A stretch of 64,000 nucleotides of DNA, taken from contig JALXBF010000033.1 in NCBI GenBank assembly GCA_026991575.1, positions 1 to 64,000 on the forward strand. The letters run 5' to 3'. The notes under the pieces were generated by a model. It saw nothing but the letters and a program-made list of their open reading frames with translations. It made no database searches and was not told the origin of the DNA. Below, piece after piece: positions 29,201 through 37,794 of the stretch. Made by a program: the position numbers and the translations under genes. Each line of letters begins with the position of its first letter. Within the stretch, counting starts at the first letter, position 1. Source of the DNA: Planctomycetota bacterium. GTDB taxonomy: Bacteria; Planctomycetota; Planctomycetia; JALXBF01.

Positions 29201-30101
29201 CGTCGCGGATCCGCTGCACGTACTCTCGGATCACGGGGTTCAGATAGGCGTCGACGACTGTTGTGTCGCCTCGTGCCACGAACTTGGGCAGCCTGCTGAT
29301 TTCCGTTGAGCGGGAGACGAAGCGGAAGCCGATCTGGCGCGCCAACCGCTCGAGCTGCAGCTCGTGGTCCGGGTTCCGGTAGGCGTTGACCAGGCAAATC
29401 GCCAGACTCGTGATTCCTCGAGCTGCCACCTGCCTGAGCTTCGCTTCGGCGTCGGCCAGATCCAGTGGCTGGACGACTGTCCCGTCGGCTGCCACCCTTT
29501 CGTGGACCTCTACCACTTCCCGGTACAGCGGCTCAGGCTTGCGGATGTTGAGTTCGAACAGCTCCGGGCGGTTCTGGTAGGCAATGACCAGGCCGTCGGC
29601 GAATCCTTCGGTGGTGACCAGCGCCGTTGGCGCGCCGGTCCGTTCCAGCAGGGCGTTCGTACCGCGGGTTGTCCCCAGCCTCACCTCAATCGGCCCGGTC
29701 GGCCGATCCAACGGCAGGCCAAGCAGCCAGCGGACACCGAGCACGGGCGCCTCCTGGCCACAGGTTAGTTCGTACGGTGTCCCTGCTTCCGGGGGGGCGC
29801 CCAACGGGGGATCAATGACCAATGTGCCGGTTGACGGTTCGAAGCGGACCACCTGGTGTTCGGAGCTGACCGAGCCATCGCGCGCCAGCAGACGCAGGCG
29901 GAAGCCGCGGAAGAAGTCGTCTGGATCCGACTGACGCACTGGATCGCGGATCTCCCGCTCCGTCGATCCGTCGTGTACCGCCCCTCGGTAGGCGCCGGAG
30001 CTGAGCAGCTTGTGCGTCTTCAGTGTGCCGTCGGGCCAGCGGGCGATGCAGTCCGTGAACGTGCCACCCACGTCGATCCAGAATTGCACGGGCTTGCTCA
30101 C
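26178..30101 (-). CDS. Fused hydantoinase A/B, 5-oxoprolinase (ATP-hydrolysing) type
   Basis: 1307 residues, the size of full-length eukaryotic 5-oxoprolinase. The HyuA half opens with WIDVGGTFTDCI and contains GTTRGTNALLERTG, GFDMGGTSTDVSRFDG and SAGADPGPACYG. The HyuB half starts around residue 775 (PVRLELFRNHFMSIAEQ) and has VYVTNDPFRGGSHLPDV and a terminal TPGGGGYG. These enzymes hydrolyse 5-oxo-L-proline or related cyclic imides with ATP in the cytosol; in planctomycetes the fusion is complete in one chain. No transporter or carbamoylase is adjacent, so the substrate is inferred from family. Confidence 0.93.
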   Translation of the reverse strand: MSKPVQFWIDVGGTFTDCIARWPDGTLKTHKLLSSGAYRGAVHDGSTEREIRDPVRQSDPDDFFRGFRLRLLARDGSVSSEHQVVRFEPSTGTLVIDPPLGAPPEAGTPYELTCGQEAPVLGVRWLLGLPLDRPTGPIEVRLGTTRGTNALLERTGAPTALVTTEGFADGLVIAYQNRPELFELNIRKPEPLYREVVEVHERVAADGTVVQPLDLADAEAKLRQVAARGITSLAICLVNAYRNPDHELQLERLARQIGFRFVSRSTEISRLPKFVARGDTTVVDAYLNPVIREYVQRIRDGLPEAELKIMTSSGSVTSADTVRGRDVILSGPAGGVVGAVFVGRRAGFEKVIGFDMGGTSTDVSRFDGQYERRYEMELRDPAGRTGVRIVAPMLAIETVAAGGGSICWFDGVKPQVGPRSAGADPGPACYGKGGPLCVTDVNLFLGKLVPEHFPFPLDRDAVIRRLDELIEQIHTATGVRYRREQLAEGFVQIANANMAAAIKRISISRGYDVRDYVLVSFGGAGAQHACAIARSLGIRTVLCSPYAGVLSALGIGTADVTKFAEETIARPYAEFVADGEVRPSGLEETFQRLERQVTELLAAEGIAPPQMEPPHRMLELRFQAQDTTITVPEPPDGDYAREFRRLHRQMYGFEYEGRPIEIYAARVSRSGALPRPELARPDPASGPPQPARTVRSYFEGRWHETPVYLRQSLRPGHCLDGPAIVVEPTSTVVIEPGWTAELTETDDIVLRDRSGMTGHDQLAPEEYERPDPVRLELFRNHFMSIAEQAGATLQKTALSTNVKERLDFSCAIFTPEGDLVANAPHIPVHLGAMSECVKCLLEDVREIEPGDVYVTNDPFRGGSHLPDVTVITPIFEADEHGHARLAFFAASRAHHAEIGGATPGSMPPFSRRLVEEGVLIRWFRFVRGGRVDEQKLRELLLAGPYPSRRPDDNIADIKAQVAANQMAANLLRELVRRYGLAGVHAYMRHIQDAAARSMRLALKRFPPGEYRFRDQMDDGTPIAVKVVVSRDDRDQPRARIDFSGTGPVHPGNLNANRAIVTSAVLYCLRCLIDEPIPLNAGVLEPIDLIIPSGTILNPSYEEDPSQLPAVVGGNVETSQRVVDVILGALGVVAASQGTMNNFLFGTPPDATEPISYYETIAGGAGAGPDFPGADAVHTHMTNTRITDVEILEMRFPVRLRRFAVRRGSGGAGRQRGGDGVVREIEFLVPLEVSLLTSRRTTRPYGLAGGRPGASGKNLLWHRSSDRSTEPQWQELGPQAHVRVSAGDILRIETPGGGGYGPPESEIG

Positions 30102-30567
30102 CGTCGGACCTCCGAAGCGCCAGGCCGCAGACCACTATTCTAGCGCCGACCGATCCCGGCCCCCGTCCTCGAGCCCCTCAACCGGGGTCGAGCCCGACTC
30201 GGCTATCCCGCGACGCCACTGCAAGGCATCGTCTCGATTGGCCCCAATCTGGTTTGGCCGATCGCCCGCAATTAGCCCGCATCCGGGCTTGCCTGGACCA
30301 AAGCGCAGTCGCGGCTGGCTGCGCACTGCCGAGACCGGGGGGAGCGTTTCCGCTATTCGAGCACGCCGGGGGAGCTGGCTCGCTGGCAGGTGATTCGGCT
30401 GGAGGGTCCCTGCCAGCACACCGCGCCCGCCAACGGTGCGGTCCGTGCCGAGGCGGTGAGCCACAGCCTGGGATCCGCTCTGCCACCTGCTCCAACTGCC
30501 GAATGGGGATGCGATGGCACCCGTATCATCGAACGTAACCCGGCTCCAGCGGGAATCGCGGAAGCAG
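30102..30567. promoter_or_regulatory. Divergent intergenic region
   Basis: About 465 bases between the oxoprolinase gene (minus) and the membrane/TPR gene (plus). No gene is seen. Both promoters must be here; none was assigned with confidence. Confidence 0.4.
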
Positions 30568-33210
30568 ATGGCCAGGAAACGACAAGGAAAACGCGCGAGA
30601 AGACGAGCTCCAGGACCATCCACGCCACGCATCATGGACCTGGTCCTGTGGGCTGCTTTTCTTGTGTGGACCTTTTCACTGGGCTGTTTCCTGAACCGTG
30701 ACATGGACATCTGGTGGCACCTGCGCGCCGGGCGGGACATCGTGGCCACCGGTGAGGTGCCTCGGGTAGACCGGTACACGTTCTCGGCTCAAGGGGCGCC
30801 GTGGATCGATCTGCACTGGCTGTTCCAGCTGGCCGTGTACCATCTCTACGAGCGGGGGGGAAGTCGACTCTTGACCCTGGCCGCCGCGGCGTGCGGGACG
30901 TTGGCCGTTGCGATCGGCACGGTCGGGCTCAGGATTCCGCACCGGTGGGGACTGACGCTGGCGTGCTGGGCACCGGCGGTGCTGTTGATGAGCGGCCGGT
31001 TCTATGTGCGGCCGGAAATCGTGACGCTTGTCCTGCTCAGCGTAACCACTGCCGCGGCCCGAGCGTTCCAGGACCGCCCGTTGCTGATCTGGTGGCTGGT
31101 TCCCATGCAACTTCTCTGGGTCAATACCCAGGGGCTGTTCGTGCTCGGCTATGTGGTGGTCGGCGCGTTTGTCGGGGAGCTGCTGCTGCGACGCTTCTTC
31201 GGCCACACCGTTCGGATTGGCTGGCCGTTCTGGCTTGGGGTGGCTGCGTTTCTCTGCGTGGCTTTGGTGAATCCCTACGGCTGGCGCGGCGCGGTGTTCC
31301 CGTTCGTGCTTTTTCGGAAACTGGGCAGCGAGCATGCGTTCTACGGGCAACACATCGCGGAGCTGATGAGCATCCCGCGCTTCATCGAGCGGAACGGACT
31401 GCGGAACCCATACCTGCTCTTGCACCTGGCTCTGATCGCGGTCGGTTCGGCCAGCTTCCTCCTGCCGCTTGTCCGGCGCCGCTTTTCCCCCGCGCTGTTG
31501 GTGATCTGGATCGGCTTCGTGTGGATCGGCTTGCGGGCGACGCGCAACAGCGGTCTGTTTGCCTTCATGGCAGGGGCCGTGATCGTTTCCAATCTCAGGC
31601 TGTTCTTCCTGGACAGAGCACCGGGCCGAATTCGGGGGCGTCTGGCCGGCCGCCTGGCCGGAGTGGTGCTCTGTCTCGTGGGCACCGCTGTCGTGCTGTC
31701 CGGGACGTGGTACCGGTGGGCTGGAGAAGGCAGGCTGGTGGGGCTGGGCGAGCACCCGTTCTGGCACGCGCACGCGGCTGCGCGCGTGGCGGCTGACCCC
31801 AGACTGCCTCCTTACGTATTCGCATACCACGAGGGACAAGCCGCGCTGGTGGAGTTCTACATGGGCCAGGAGAAACGGGTCTGGTGCGACCCGCGCCTCG
31901 AGGTCGTGCCCAGGCAGGCTTTAGAGGAGTATTACGAAGCGGTTGATCTGATGCGGACCGGCGCGCCGGGCTGGCGCGGACGACTGGCCCGACTGCCCTC
32001 CCCGTTGGCGATCTTGCTGGACCATGAGGGGGCAGTGGAGGCAGAGGCGACGTTGTTGGCCGCCCCGGAGTGGCAGTGTGTGCACTACGGGGACGTCGCA
32101 GGCGTGTACGTGCGCGGACGGTTTCCAGGATTTCCGCCGGTCAATTTCCCGGGAAGGTACTTCCGATTGGATCAGGCGGTGCCGCCTGCGAGATGGCCTC
32201 CGGGGGAGCTGAAGCGGGCCGAGTGGTACGTGCGACTGGGCAAAGCACTGCTGGCTCGACCGGCCGCTCCGCCGGACGTTACGCTGGCCGTCTTGCTCAC
32301 TGCTTACCGATGTGGACAACGCTACCGGCAATACGATCCGCTCGACCTGGCGGGGGACCGCGTCCTGGGCATGGCAGCGCTTCAGTTGTGGTTGGTCCTC
32401 TCGGGAACGGATCAGCCGTTGAAGTCGCCGGCGGATGCGGGCCTGTTGCTTGAGCTGGTCGTGGCTCGCCAGCACCTGGGCCGTGTTCTTCAGCTACGGC
32501 CCACGGATTTCGTGGGATTGGCTTACCAGTTTCACACGCTGCGGTTGCTCGGCGACCGGGCAGCCGCGCTGGAAGTGGCCGCTCGATTGGAGCAGCTGGA
32601 GCCGCGCACTGCGCAGGAGCAGGCGCTGCTACCGGTCTTTCGCAAGGAAGCTGAGAAGCTACGGCGTGCTCGAGCCGTGCCTGACCGAGCCCCTGCGAAC
32701 CTTTCCGAACTCGAAGCGGTGACCCGCGAGCTGGTTCGCGCCGGCGATTACGGTCGCGCGTTGGCGGTATTGGAGCGGTATGCGGAGGTGAAAGAGCTGG
32801 ACGTTGACCGAGCGGTGCTGCCATGGGAACTGGCTGATCTATGGGGCTGGCTGTACTTTGTGCGGGGACAGCAGGGGCAGGCACGCCGTGTGTGGCTTGC
32901 ACACACGCCCGTGGCGCCGGCGGGGGAGTTGGCGGTCAGGCTCGGCTACAGCTGGCTGGCGCAGGGGGAGCCTCAGGCGGCCAGCGATCGCTTTATCGAA
33001 GCATTGCAGGTGGCACGCGGCTGGCCAGCGGCCGTTGTAGGTCGGGTGCTGTGCCACGTCTACAGGGGGGAGCTCCCGGAAGCGGTTGACGCGCTGGCCG
33101 TCGCGCGCGCCGACGGCGGGGAGTACGGCTACCGGCTGGAGCTTCTTCGCAGGCTGGTTCGCGCTGCACAGGAGGCATCGGACGGGAGACGGGCCGGTGA
33201 CGGTTCCTAA
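30568..33210 (+). CDS. Large membrane protein, PMT_2/GT39-like N-terminus with a TPR-like soluble C-terminus
   Basis: About 880 residues from ATG 30568; the 18 codons before it in the open frame are unlikely to be used. The N-terminus is basic (ARKRQGKRARRRAP), then about ten membrane helices start at MDLVLWAAFLVWTFSLGCFL. The first loop, DMDIWWHLRAGRDIVATGEVPRVDRYTFS, is typical of planctomycete membrane glycosyltransferase-like proteins. The last ~450 residues are alpha-helical with TPR-like spacing. Sugar transfer is likely but unproven because the catalytic residues cannot be confirmed by eye. Confidence 0.75.
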   Translation: MARKRQGKRARRRAPGPSTPRIMDLVLWAAFLVWTFSLGCFLNRDMDIWWHLRAGRDIVATGEVPRVDRYTFSAQGAPWIDLHWLFQLAVYHLYERGGSRLLTLAAAACGTLAVAIGTVGLRIPHRWGLTLACWAPAVLLMSGRFYVRPEIVTLVLLSVTTAAARAFQDRPLLIWWLVPMQLLWVNTQGLFVLGYVVVGAFVGELLLRRFFGHTVRIGWPFWLGVAAFLCVALVNPYGWRGAVFPFVLFRKLGSEHAFYGQHIAELMSIPRFIERNGLRNPYLLLHLALIAVGSASFLLPLVRRRFSPALLVIWIGFVWIGLRATRNSGLFAFMAGAVIVSNLRLFFLDRAPGRIRGRLAGRLAGVVLCLVGTAVVLSGTWYRWAGEGRLVGLGEHPFWHAHAAARVAADPRLPPYVFAYHEGQAALVEFYMGQEKRVWCDPRLEVVPRQALEEYYEAVDLMRTGAPGWRGRLARLPSPLAILLDHEGAVEAEATLLAAPEWQCVHYGDVAGVYVRGRFPGFPPVNFPGRYFRLDQAVPPARWPPGELKRAEWYVRLGKALLARPAAPPDVTLAVLLTAYRCGQRYRQYDPLDLAGDRVLGMAALQLWLVLSGTDQPLKSPADAGLLLELVVARQHLGRVLQLRPTDFVGLAYQFHTLRLLGDRAAALEVAARLEQLEPRTAQEQALLPVFRKEAEKLRRARAVPDRAPANLSELEAVTRELVRAGDYGRALAVLERYAEVKELDVDRAVLPWELADLWGWLYFVRGQQGQARRVWLAHTPVAPAGELAVRLGYSWLAQGEPQAASDRFIEALQVARGWPAAVVGRVLCHVYRGELPEAVDALAVARADGGEYGYRLELLRRLVRAAQEASDGRRAGDGS

Positions 33211-33380
33211 CGTGCCCTAATCCCCCGGAGGCGATCGCGCACCTGGTCCCGTTGCCGTGGTTGCAGCCGGTTGCGCGGCCGCATAGGATTGGTGGTCAGT
33301 TGGGGCCGGGCACGGCGGTGGCCCGGTGGCTCGTCCAGGTTACGACGGCGTCCTGTGCGTACCACTCAGGGAGTCATGCG

Positions 33381-34220
33381 GTGGCGACGACATTGAGCGA
33401 CACGAAACGGCAGGAGCTGGAGGCCATCGCGAAGCGGATTCGGCGACACATCATCGCCAGTACGACCAAGGCCGGTTCCGGACATCCAAGTAGTTCGTTG
33501 TCGGCGGTCGAGATCGCCGTGACGCTGTTCTTTGGGGGCGTGATGCGGTACCGGCCGCAGGAACCGGGCTGGCCTGACCGTGACCGTTTCATCTTGAGTA
33601 AAGGGCACGCCGCACCGCTGCTGTATGCTGTGCTGGCCGAGGCGGGATATTTCCCGGTCGAGGAGCTTCAGACGCTGCGTCGCATTGGCAGCCCGCTGGA
33701 GGGCCACCCGAATCGGAAGCGGCTGCCCGCTGTGGAAGCTTCCACGGGCTCGCTGGGGCAGGGGTTGTCCATCGGGCTCGGCCACGCGCTGGCCGCGCGC
33801 CTAGATGGCCGTGACTACCGGGTGTACGTGCTGCTGGGGGACGGTGAGATCGACGAAGGCCAGGTCTGGGAGGCGGCCGCGGCAGCGCGCAAGTACCAGG
33901 TCAGCAACCTGATCGCGATCATCGATCACAACGGCTACCAGCAAACCGGGCCAACCAGCGAGGTCCTGGATATGGAGCCGATTGCGGAGAAGTGGCGCAC
34001 GTTCGGCTGGGACGTCCAGGAGATCGATGGACACGACCTCGATGCGCTCGCCGCTGCGTTTGCGCACGCGACGGCGGCAGAGGCACCGTCGGTCATCGTG
34101 GCGCGGACCGTTAAGGGCAAGGGCATCGAGTCGGTGCTGAAGGAACTGAAAGACGAGAACATGCACGGCAAACCTCTGCCGGAGGAGGCGGCCCAGAAGG
34201 CTTTAGCCCTGCTTTCCTGA
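33381..34220 (+). CDS. Transketolase, N-terminal (thiamine diphosphate-binding) subunit
   Basis: 279 residues from GTG 33381, with AGGGAG eight bases upstream. The motifs AGSGHPSSSLSAVEIAV, FILSKGHAAPLLYA, GSLGQGLSIGLGHA and the thiamine diphosphate signature LLGDGEIDEGQVWEAA...IIDHN are all present. Together with the next gene it forms a two-subunit transketolase of the pentose phosphate pathway, as in archaea and several bacterial groups. The stop is 39 bases before the partner's start. Confidence 0.94.
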   Translation: MATTLSDTKRQELEAIAKRIRRHIIASTTKAGSGHPSSSLSAVEIAVTLFFGGVMRYRPQEPGWPDRDRFILSKGHAAPLLYAVLAEAGYFPVEELQTLRRIGSPLEGHPNRKRLPAVEASTGSLGQGLSIGLGHALAARLDGRDYRVYVLLGDGEIDEGQVWEAAAAARKYQVSNLIAIIDHNGYQQTGPTSEVLDMEPIAEKWRTFGWDVQEIDGHDLDALAAAFAHATAAEAPSVIVARTVKGKGIESVLKELKDENMHGKPLPEEAAQKALALLS

Positions 34221-34259
34221 CCAGGAATCAGCCAGGCAATTAAGCGACCGGAGTACACG

Positions 34260-35216
34260 ATGAAGATCGGAGCGCGGATCGGGCTGAGTCTGGGTAAGGC
34301 GACCCGCGATGCGTTCGGCCTGGCTCTAGCCGAGTTGGGCCGTGAGTATCCGGATATCGTGGTTATTGACGGCGACGTACACAACTCCACCCGCACCGAA
34401 TACTTTGCCCGCGAATTCCCCGATCGCTTCTTCAACGTGGGCATTGCTGAGTCGAACATGGTCGGCATCGCGTCGGGACTGGCGGCCTGTGGTAAGCGGC
34501 CCGTCGTGGCCAGCTTCGCGGCCTTCATCTTGTGCAACGCGTTTGATCAGCTGCGCATGGGGGTCGCCTTTCCGGAATTGCCCGTGAAGGTCGTCGGTTC
34601 GCACGCGGGCATTTCAATTGGCGAGGACGGTCCGAGCCAGATGGGAATCGAGGACGTGGCACTTGCCTGCGCCCTGGGCGGCTTCGCCGTGGTCGTGCCC
34701 GCGGACGAACCGAGCACGCGTGCCGCCACACGTGCGATGATCGAACATCCCGGTCCAGTCTATCTGCGGGTTGGCCGGCCGAAGGTGCCGGTCGTGTACA
34801 CGGATGGGTGTGAATTCCAGATCGGTCGCGCGAATGAGCTGCGCGATGGAACGGACGTAACGTTGATCGCGAACGGGTTGATGGTCGCGGCCGCGCTGGA
34901 GGCAGCGTACCTGCTCGAGCAGGAGGACATCAGCGCGCGTGTGGTCGACATGCACACGGTCAAGCCGATTGATGTGGCGGCGATCCAGGCGGCTGCGGAG
35001 GAAACGGGCGGGATCGTCGTCTGCGAGGAGCACCTCCATTACGGTGGTCTCGGGGCAGCGGTTGCGCAGACGGTGGCGGAGACCAGTCCGTGCCGGATGG
35101 CGTTCGTCAATCTGGGCGACCGGTATGCGGAATCCGGAACGCCGGACGAGTTGCTGGAGGCTTATGGCTTGACGGCTGAGGCCATCGTTGCCGCTGCCCG
35201 CCGCGTGCTGGAATGA
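34260..35216 (+). CDS. Transketolase, C-terminal (pyrimidine-binding) subunit
   Basis: 318 residues. IVVIDGDVHNSTRTEYFA, FFNVGIAESNMVGIASGLA (the catalytic glutamate of the pyrimidine domain) and VVGSHAGISIGEDGPSQMGIEDVA are diagnostic. The C-terminal domain contains RVVDMHTVKPID and EEHLHYGGLG. It completes the enzyme encoded with the upstream gene; the pair is co-transcribed. Confidence 0.94.
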   Translation: MKIGARIGLSLGKATRDAFGLALAELGREYPDIVVIDGDVHNSTRTEYFAREFPDRFFNVGIAESNMVGIASGLAACGKRPVVASFAAFILCNAFDQLRMGVAFPELPVKVVGSHAGISIGEDGPSQMGIEDVALACALGGFAVVVPADEPSTRAATRAMIEHPGPVYLRVGRPKVPVVYTDGCEFQIGRANELRDGTDVTLIANGLMVAAALEAAYLLEQEDISARVVDMHTVKPIDVAAIQAAAEETGGIVVCEEHLHYGGLGAAVAQTVAETSPCRMAFVNLGDRYAESGTPDELLEAYGLTAEAIVAAARRVLE

Positions 35217-35427
35217 GTCTGCTGGCCAGACGTCGGTTCTGCGCAAACACGTGCGTGGGGTCAGCAGGGCGTCTCGGGTAGTCTATTCTGCGTGTGCAGA
35301 TCGTGGAGAGCCCTGGGCATTGAGGTGATCTGACCGGATCAGGCGGACCGCCGGCTGCATGGGCGCGATCGGATCGACTGGCGACTCAATTCTTTGAGCC
35401 GGGGCGCGGCCCTGTGCGCGTGAAAAG

Positions 35428-36150
35428 GTGGCGCGGGCTATGCCTAGAAGACTCTGGTTGGCAGAGCTTGTGAACGCTCTGGAGGGGGGACTGTATCTGA
35501 CATCGCTGTGCTTCTTGCTATCGCTGTGCGTCAAGTTACTCTTTGGCGGCATGTTCGGGTCTGTGCCTCTAGCCACGGCGTCTACCGTCCAAAGCCCGAT
35601 CGCAATCGCACTCGGATTCCTGTTGTGGTGGCTTCTGCTGGTGCAAAGGTCGCCACGGCCTACGGGCGTGGGGCGTGCAACGCTTGGCTGGCTGCTCTGG
35701 ACAAGCGGGTCGATTCTGGCCGGTGTGGGTCCGGGCATCACTTCGGAGCCGACGCTCTCGGAACTCCTGCTTGCGACAGTGTGGTACTGTGGCATGTTCG
35801 GGGGGTGGGGTGGTGTCTGTTTCCGCGTCGCGTTCGGGCCGGGTAGCTGGAGGCAATGGCTGTGTTGCGCCGCCTGGGTTACTGTCCGTTGGGCTGTCAG
35901 CATATTGAGCGTCATCCTGGGCGGGTTCCCATTCGCGGCAGCACACCCGCTTGTTACCGGATCCTTCATGGCTCTTTCCGGTTTCACCTGGTCGGTGGCG
36001 GTTGTGCTGTGGTGTCAGGACCACAGGGCGGCCGACGACGGGAGTCGGTTCGTCAGTTTCCGAACTTCGGGGAAATCGAGTCGGTATGTCATGGGTACGG
36101 TGAGCGTTCTGCTGATTGTGTTCGCCCTCCGAGGTCTGCGCGGGCTCTGA
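35428..36150 (+). CDS. Orphan multi-pass membrane protein
   Basis: 240 residues, GTG start (an ATG at 35440 is possible). Six or seven hydrophobic segments span almost the whole chain (LYLTSLCFLLSLCVKLLFG, IALGFLLWWLLLV, LGWLLWTSGSILAGVG and more). No family was recognised. It stands alone between the transketolase pair and a convergent glycosyltransferase gene. The absence of frameshifts and the regular helix pattern support coding. Confidence 0.6.
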   Translation: MARAMPRRLWLAELVNALEGGLYLTSLCFLLSLCVKLLFGGMFGSVPLATASTVQSPIAIALGFLLWWLLLVQRSPRPTGVGRATLGWLLWTSGSILAGVGPGITSEPTLSELLLATVWYCGMFGGWGGVCFRVAFGPGSWRQWLCCAAWVTVRWAVSILSVILGGFPFAAAHPLVTGSFMALSGFTWSVAVVLWCQDHRAADDGSRFVSFRTSGKSSRYVMGTVSVLLIVFALRGLRGL

Positions 36151-36216
36151 GCCAGCCGCTGCCCGTTACCGGGCGAGCGTCGTCCGGTCGAATCCTTCTC
36201 GGGGTGTGGACTTCAC

Positions 36217-37719
36217 TCAAAGCTTCGGCCACCAGTGCGCCGGGCCAGTTTGGACGGCGGCAGAAGCGTATGCGACGATCGCGAGCGATACCGCCAACAG
36301 GCGTTCGCCGCGCGCGCGGGCCGCAAGACCGCTCACTGCCACGGCAGTTCCGCAGACGATCGCGGGTAGCACTAGTCGCTCGCTGCTCGCGATCGGCGTA
36401 TACCAACCAAACAGCACCAGGCCACAAACGACCGTCGCGCCGATGCTTCCCCGTACCCAGCCGCCGCAGTACCAGGTCAAGTAGAACGCGGCCAGGCCAA
36501 ACACGGCGCTGCCGAGCAGCAGCCGCACGGCGGTCGGCCCTGGAGGCCCGCTTCCGCGCGCGATGATGAAGCACTCCCACACGATCCCGCGTGCGATGCG
36601 TCGGCACACCCCCTGCCAACCGTGCCGTTCAACGAAACTTCGGGCAGCGCCGAGCAGGCCAGTCGGCTGCTCGATCTGTCCGTCCTCGAACGTGTCGGCG
36701 AACAGGAAGCGAGCGTTGTAGTTGTGTAGCGGGTTACCGTAGACGACCGCATTGCGGACCAGCAGGGGGGATGCGATCGTGGTCCAGGTGACCAGCATCA
36801 GGAGAAAGGCGGAGGTGCTCTCAGCGCGGCGTTTCCGCTGCAGTGCCAGCGCTACGAGCGGCAGGGTGCACCAGAGAAGCCCGGTTGCTTTGGCCATATA
36901 TGCCAGCGCGGCCGCGGCCGCGGCCACAGTGGACCACGCCAAGAAGTCCCTGAATGGCACGCTGTCGGCTGCTCGTAACGCGGCGTACCAGGACCAGAGG
37001 ACGCAGCACGCGAGCGTCCCGTCGGCCAGCACGCTGACGGATGCCCTAAGCACGGCAGCGGTGCAGGCGGCGTACAGGACACCGACAGCGGCAGCTGTAG
37101 CCGAGAGCGTAAGTCGGCAGGTCAGGGCGTACGCGGCCACGAGCGCCAGCGCTGTCGCGGCAACGGAGACCGCCGCGGCCCGGTGCCGCGTTCCGCCAAC
37201 TGCGTACACGGCCAGCGGGTAGAGCGGATGTCGGTTGGCCTCGCGCCACTGTCCTGAGTAAAGATCGGCCAACAATTGCAGCACGCCGCCACGTTCTCCG
37301 ATCGAACGGGCCAGCGCGAGAAAGTGCACTTCGTCGGCGGACAGATCCTTCGCCGTCTGCGCCTGTGCCACGAACGCGGCCACCAGGGGCAGGGCGGCCA
37401 GCCAGGCAAGCCGCGTGGCGCTACGGGCGGTCTCACCGTGCGGCTGTGTCCGGGGAGCCAGCACGGTGATACAGCGGATCAGACGGTTGCGCGGTAGCAG
37501 GGCCAGCGCTGCACCGCATCCAGCGACGGCGCATGCAGCTACCAGTGCGATGAGCGCCTGGGTGGAGAGGTGACCGACTAGCGGTCGGGCGCTTTGGTGC
37601 TCGGTGAGCAGTTCGACGACGGCGTAGCCGGCCACGAGCGCAATGGCAGCAGCCAGCCAGCGCCAGCGGCGCGGACCTAGCGCGTCGGTGTCGAAATTGC
37701 CCTTTGCATACGGGTCCAT
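36217..37719 (-). CDS. GT39/PMT_2-like membrane glycosyltransferase
   Basis: 500 residues. After two N-terminal helices, the loop AKDLSADEVHFLALARSIGERGG carries the acidic pair expected of ArnT/PMT-type glycosyltransferases, and about ten further helices follow. It is a distant relative of the proteins at 23324 and 43741. Its promoter must lie in the 75 bases before the divergent sensor kinase gene. Substrate unknown. Confidence 0.78.
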   Translation of the reverse strand: MDPYAKGNFDTDALGPRRWRWLAAAIALVAGYAVVELLTEHQSARPLVGHLSTQALIALVAACAVAGCGAALALLPRNRLIRCITVLAPRTQPHGETARSATRLAWLAALPLVAAFVAQAQTAKDLSADEVHFLALARSIGERGGVLQLLADLYSGQWREANRHPLYPLAVYAVGGTRHRAAAVSVAATALALVAAYALTCRLTLSATAAAVGVLYAACTAAVLRASVSVLADGTLACCVLWSWYAALRAADSVPFRDFLAWSTVAAAAAALAYMAKATGLLWCTLPLVALALQRKRRAESTSAFLLMLVTWTTIASPLLVRNAVVYGNPLHNYNARFLFADTFEDGQIEQPTGLLGAARSFVERHGWQGVCRRIARGIVWECFIIARGSGPPGPTAVRLLLGSAVFGLAAFYLTWYCGGWVRGSIGATVVCGLVLFGWYTPIASSERLVLPAIVCGTAVAVSGLAARARGERLLAVSLAIVAYASAAVQTGPAHWWPKL

Positions 37720-37794
37720 TTCTGGTACGAAGGTGGACGCTACAGGCTACATTCCACTGTACCGTGGTCGAACGAAGCGGGTCAGGTAGGCCCC

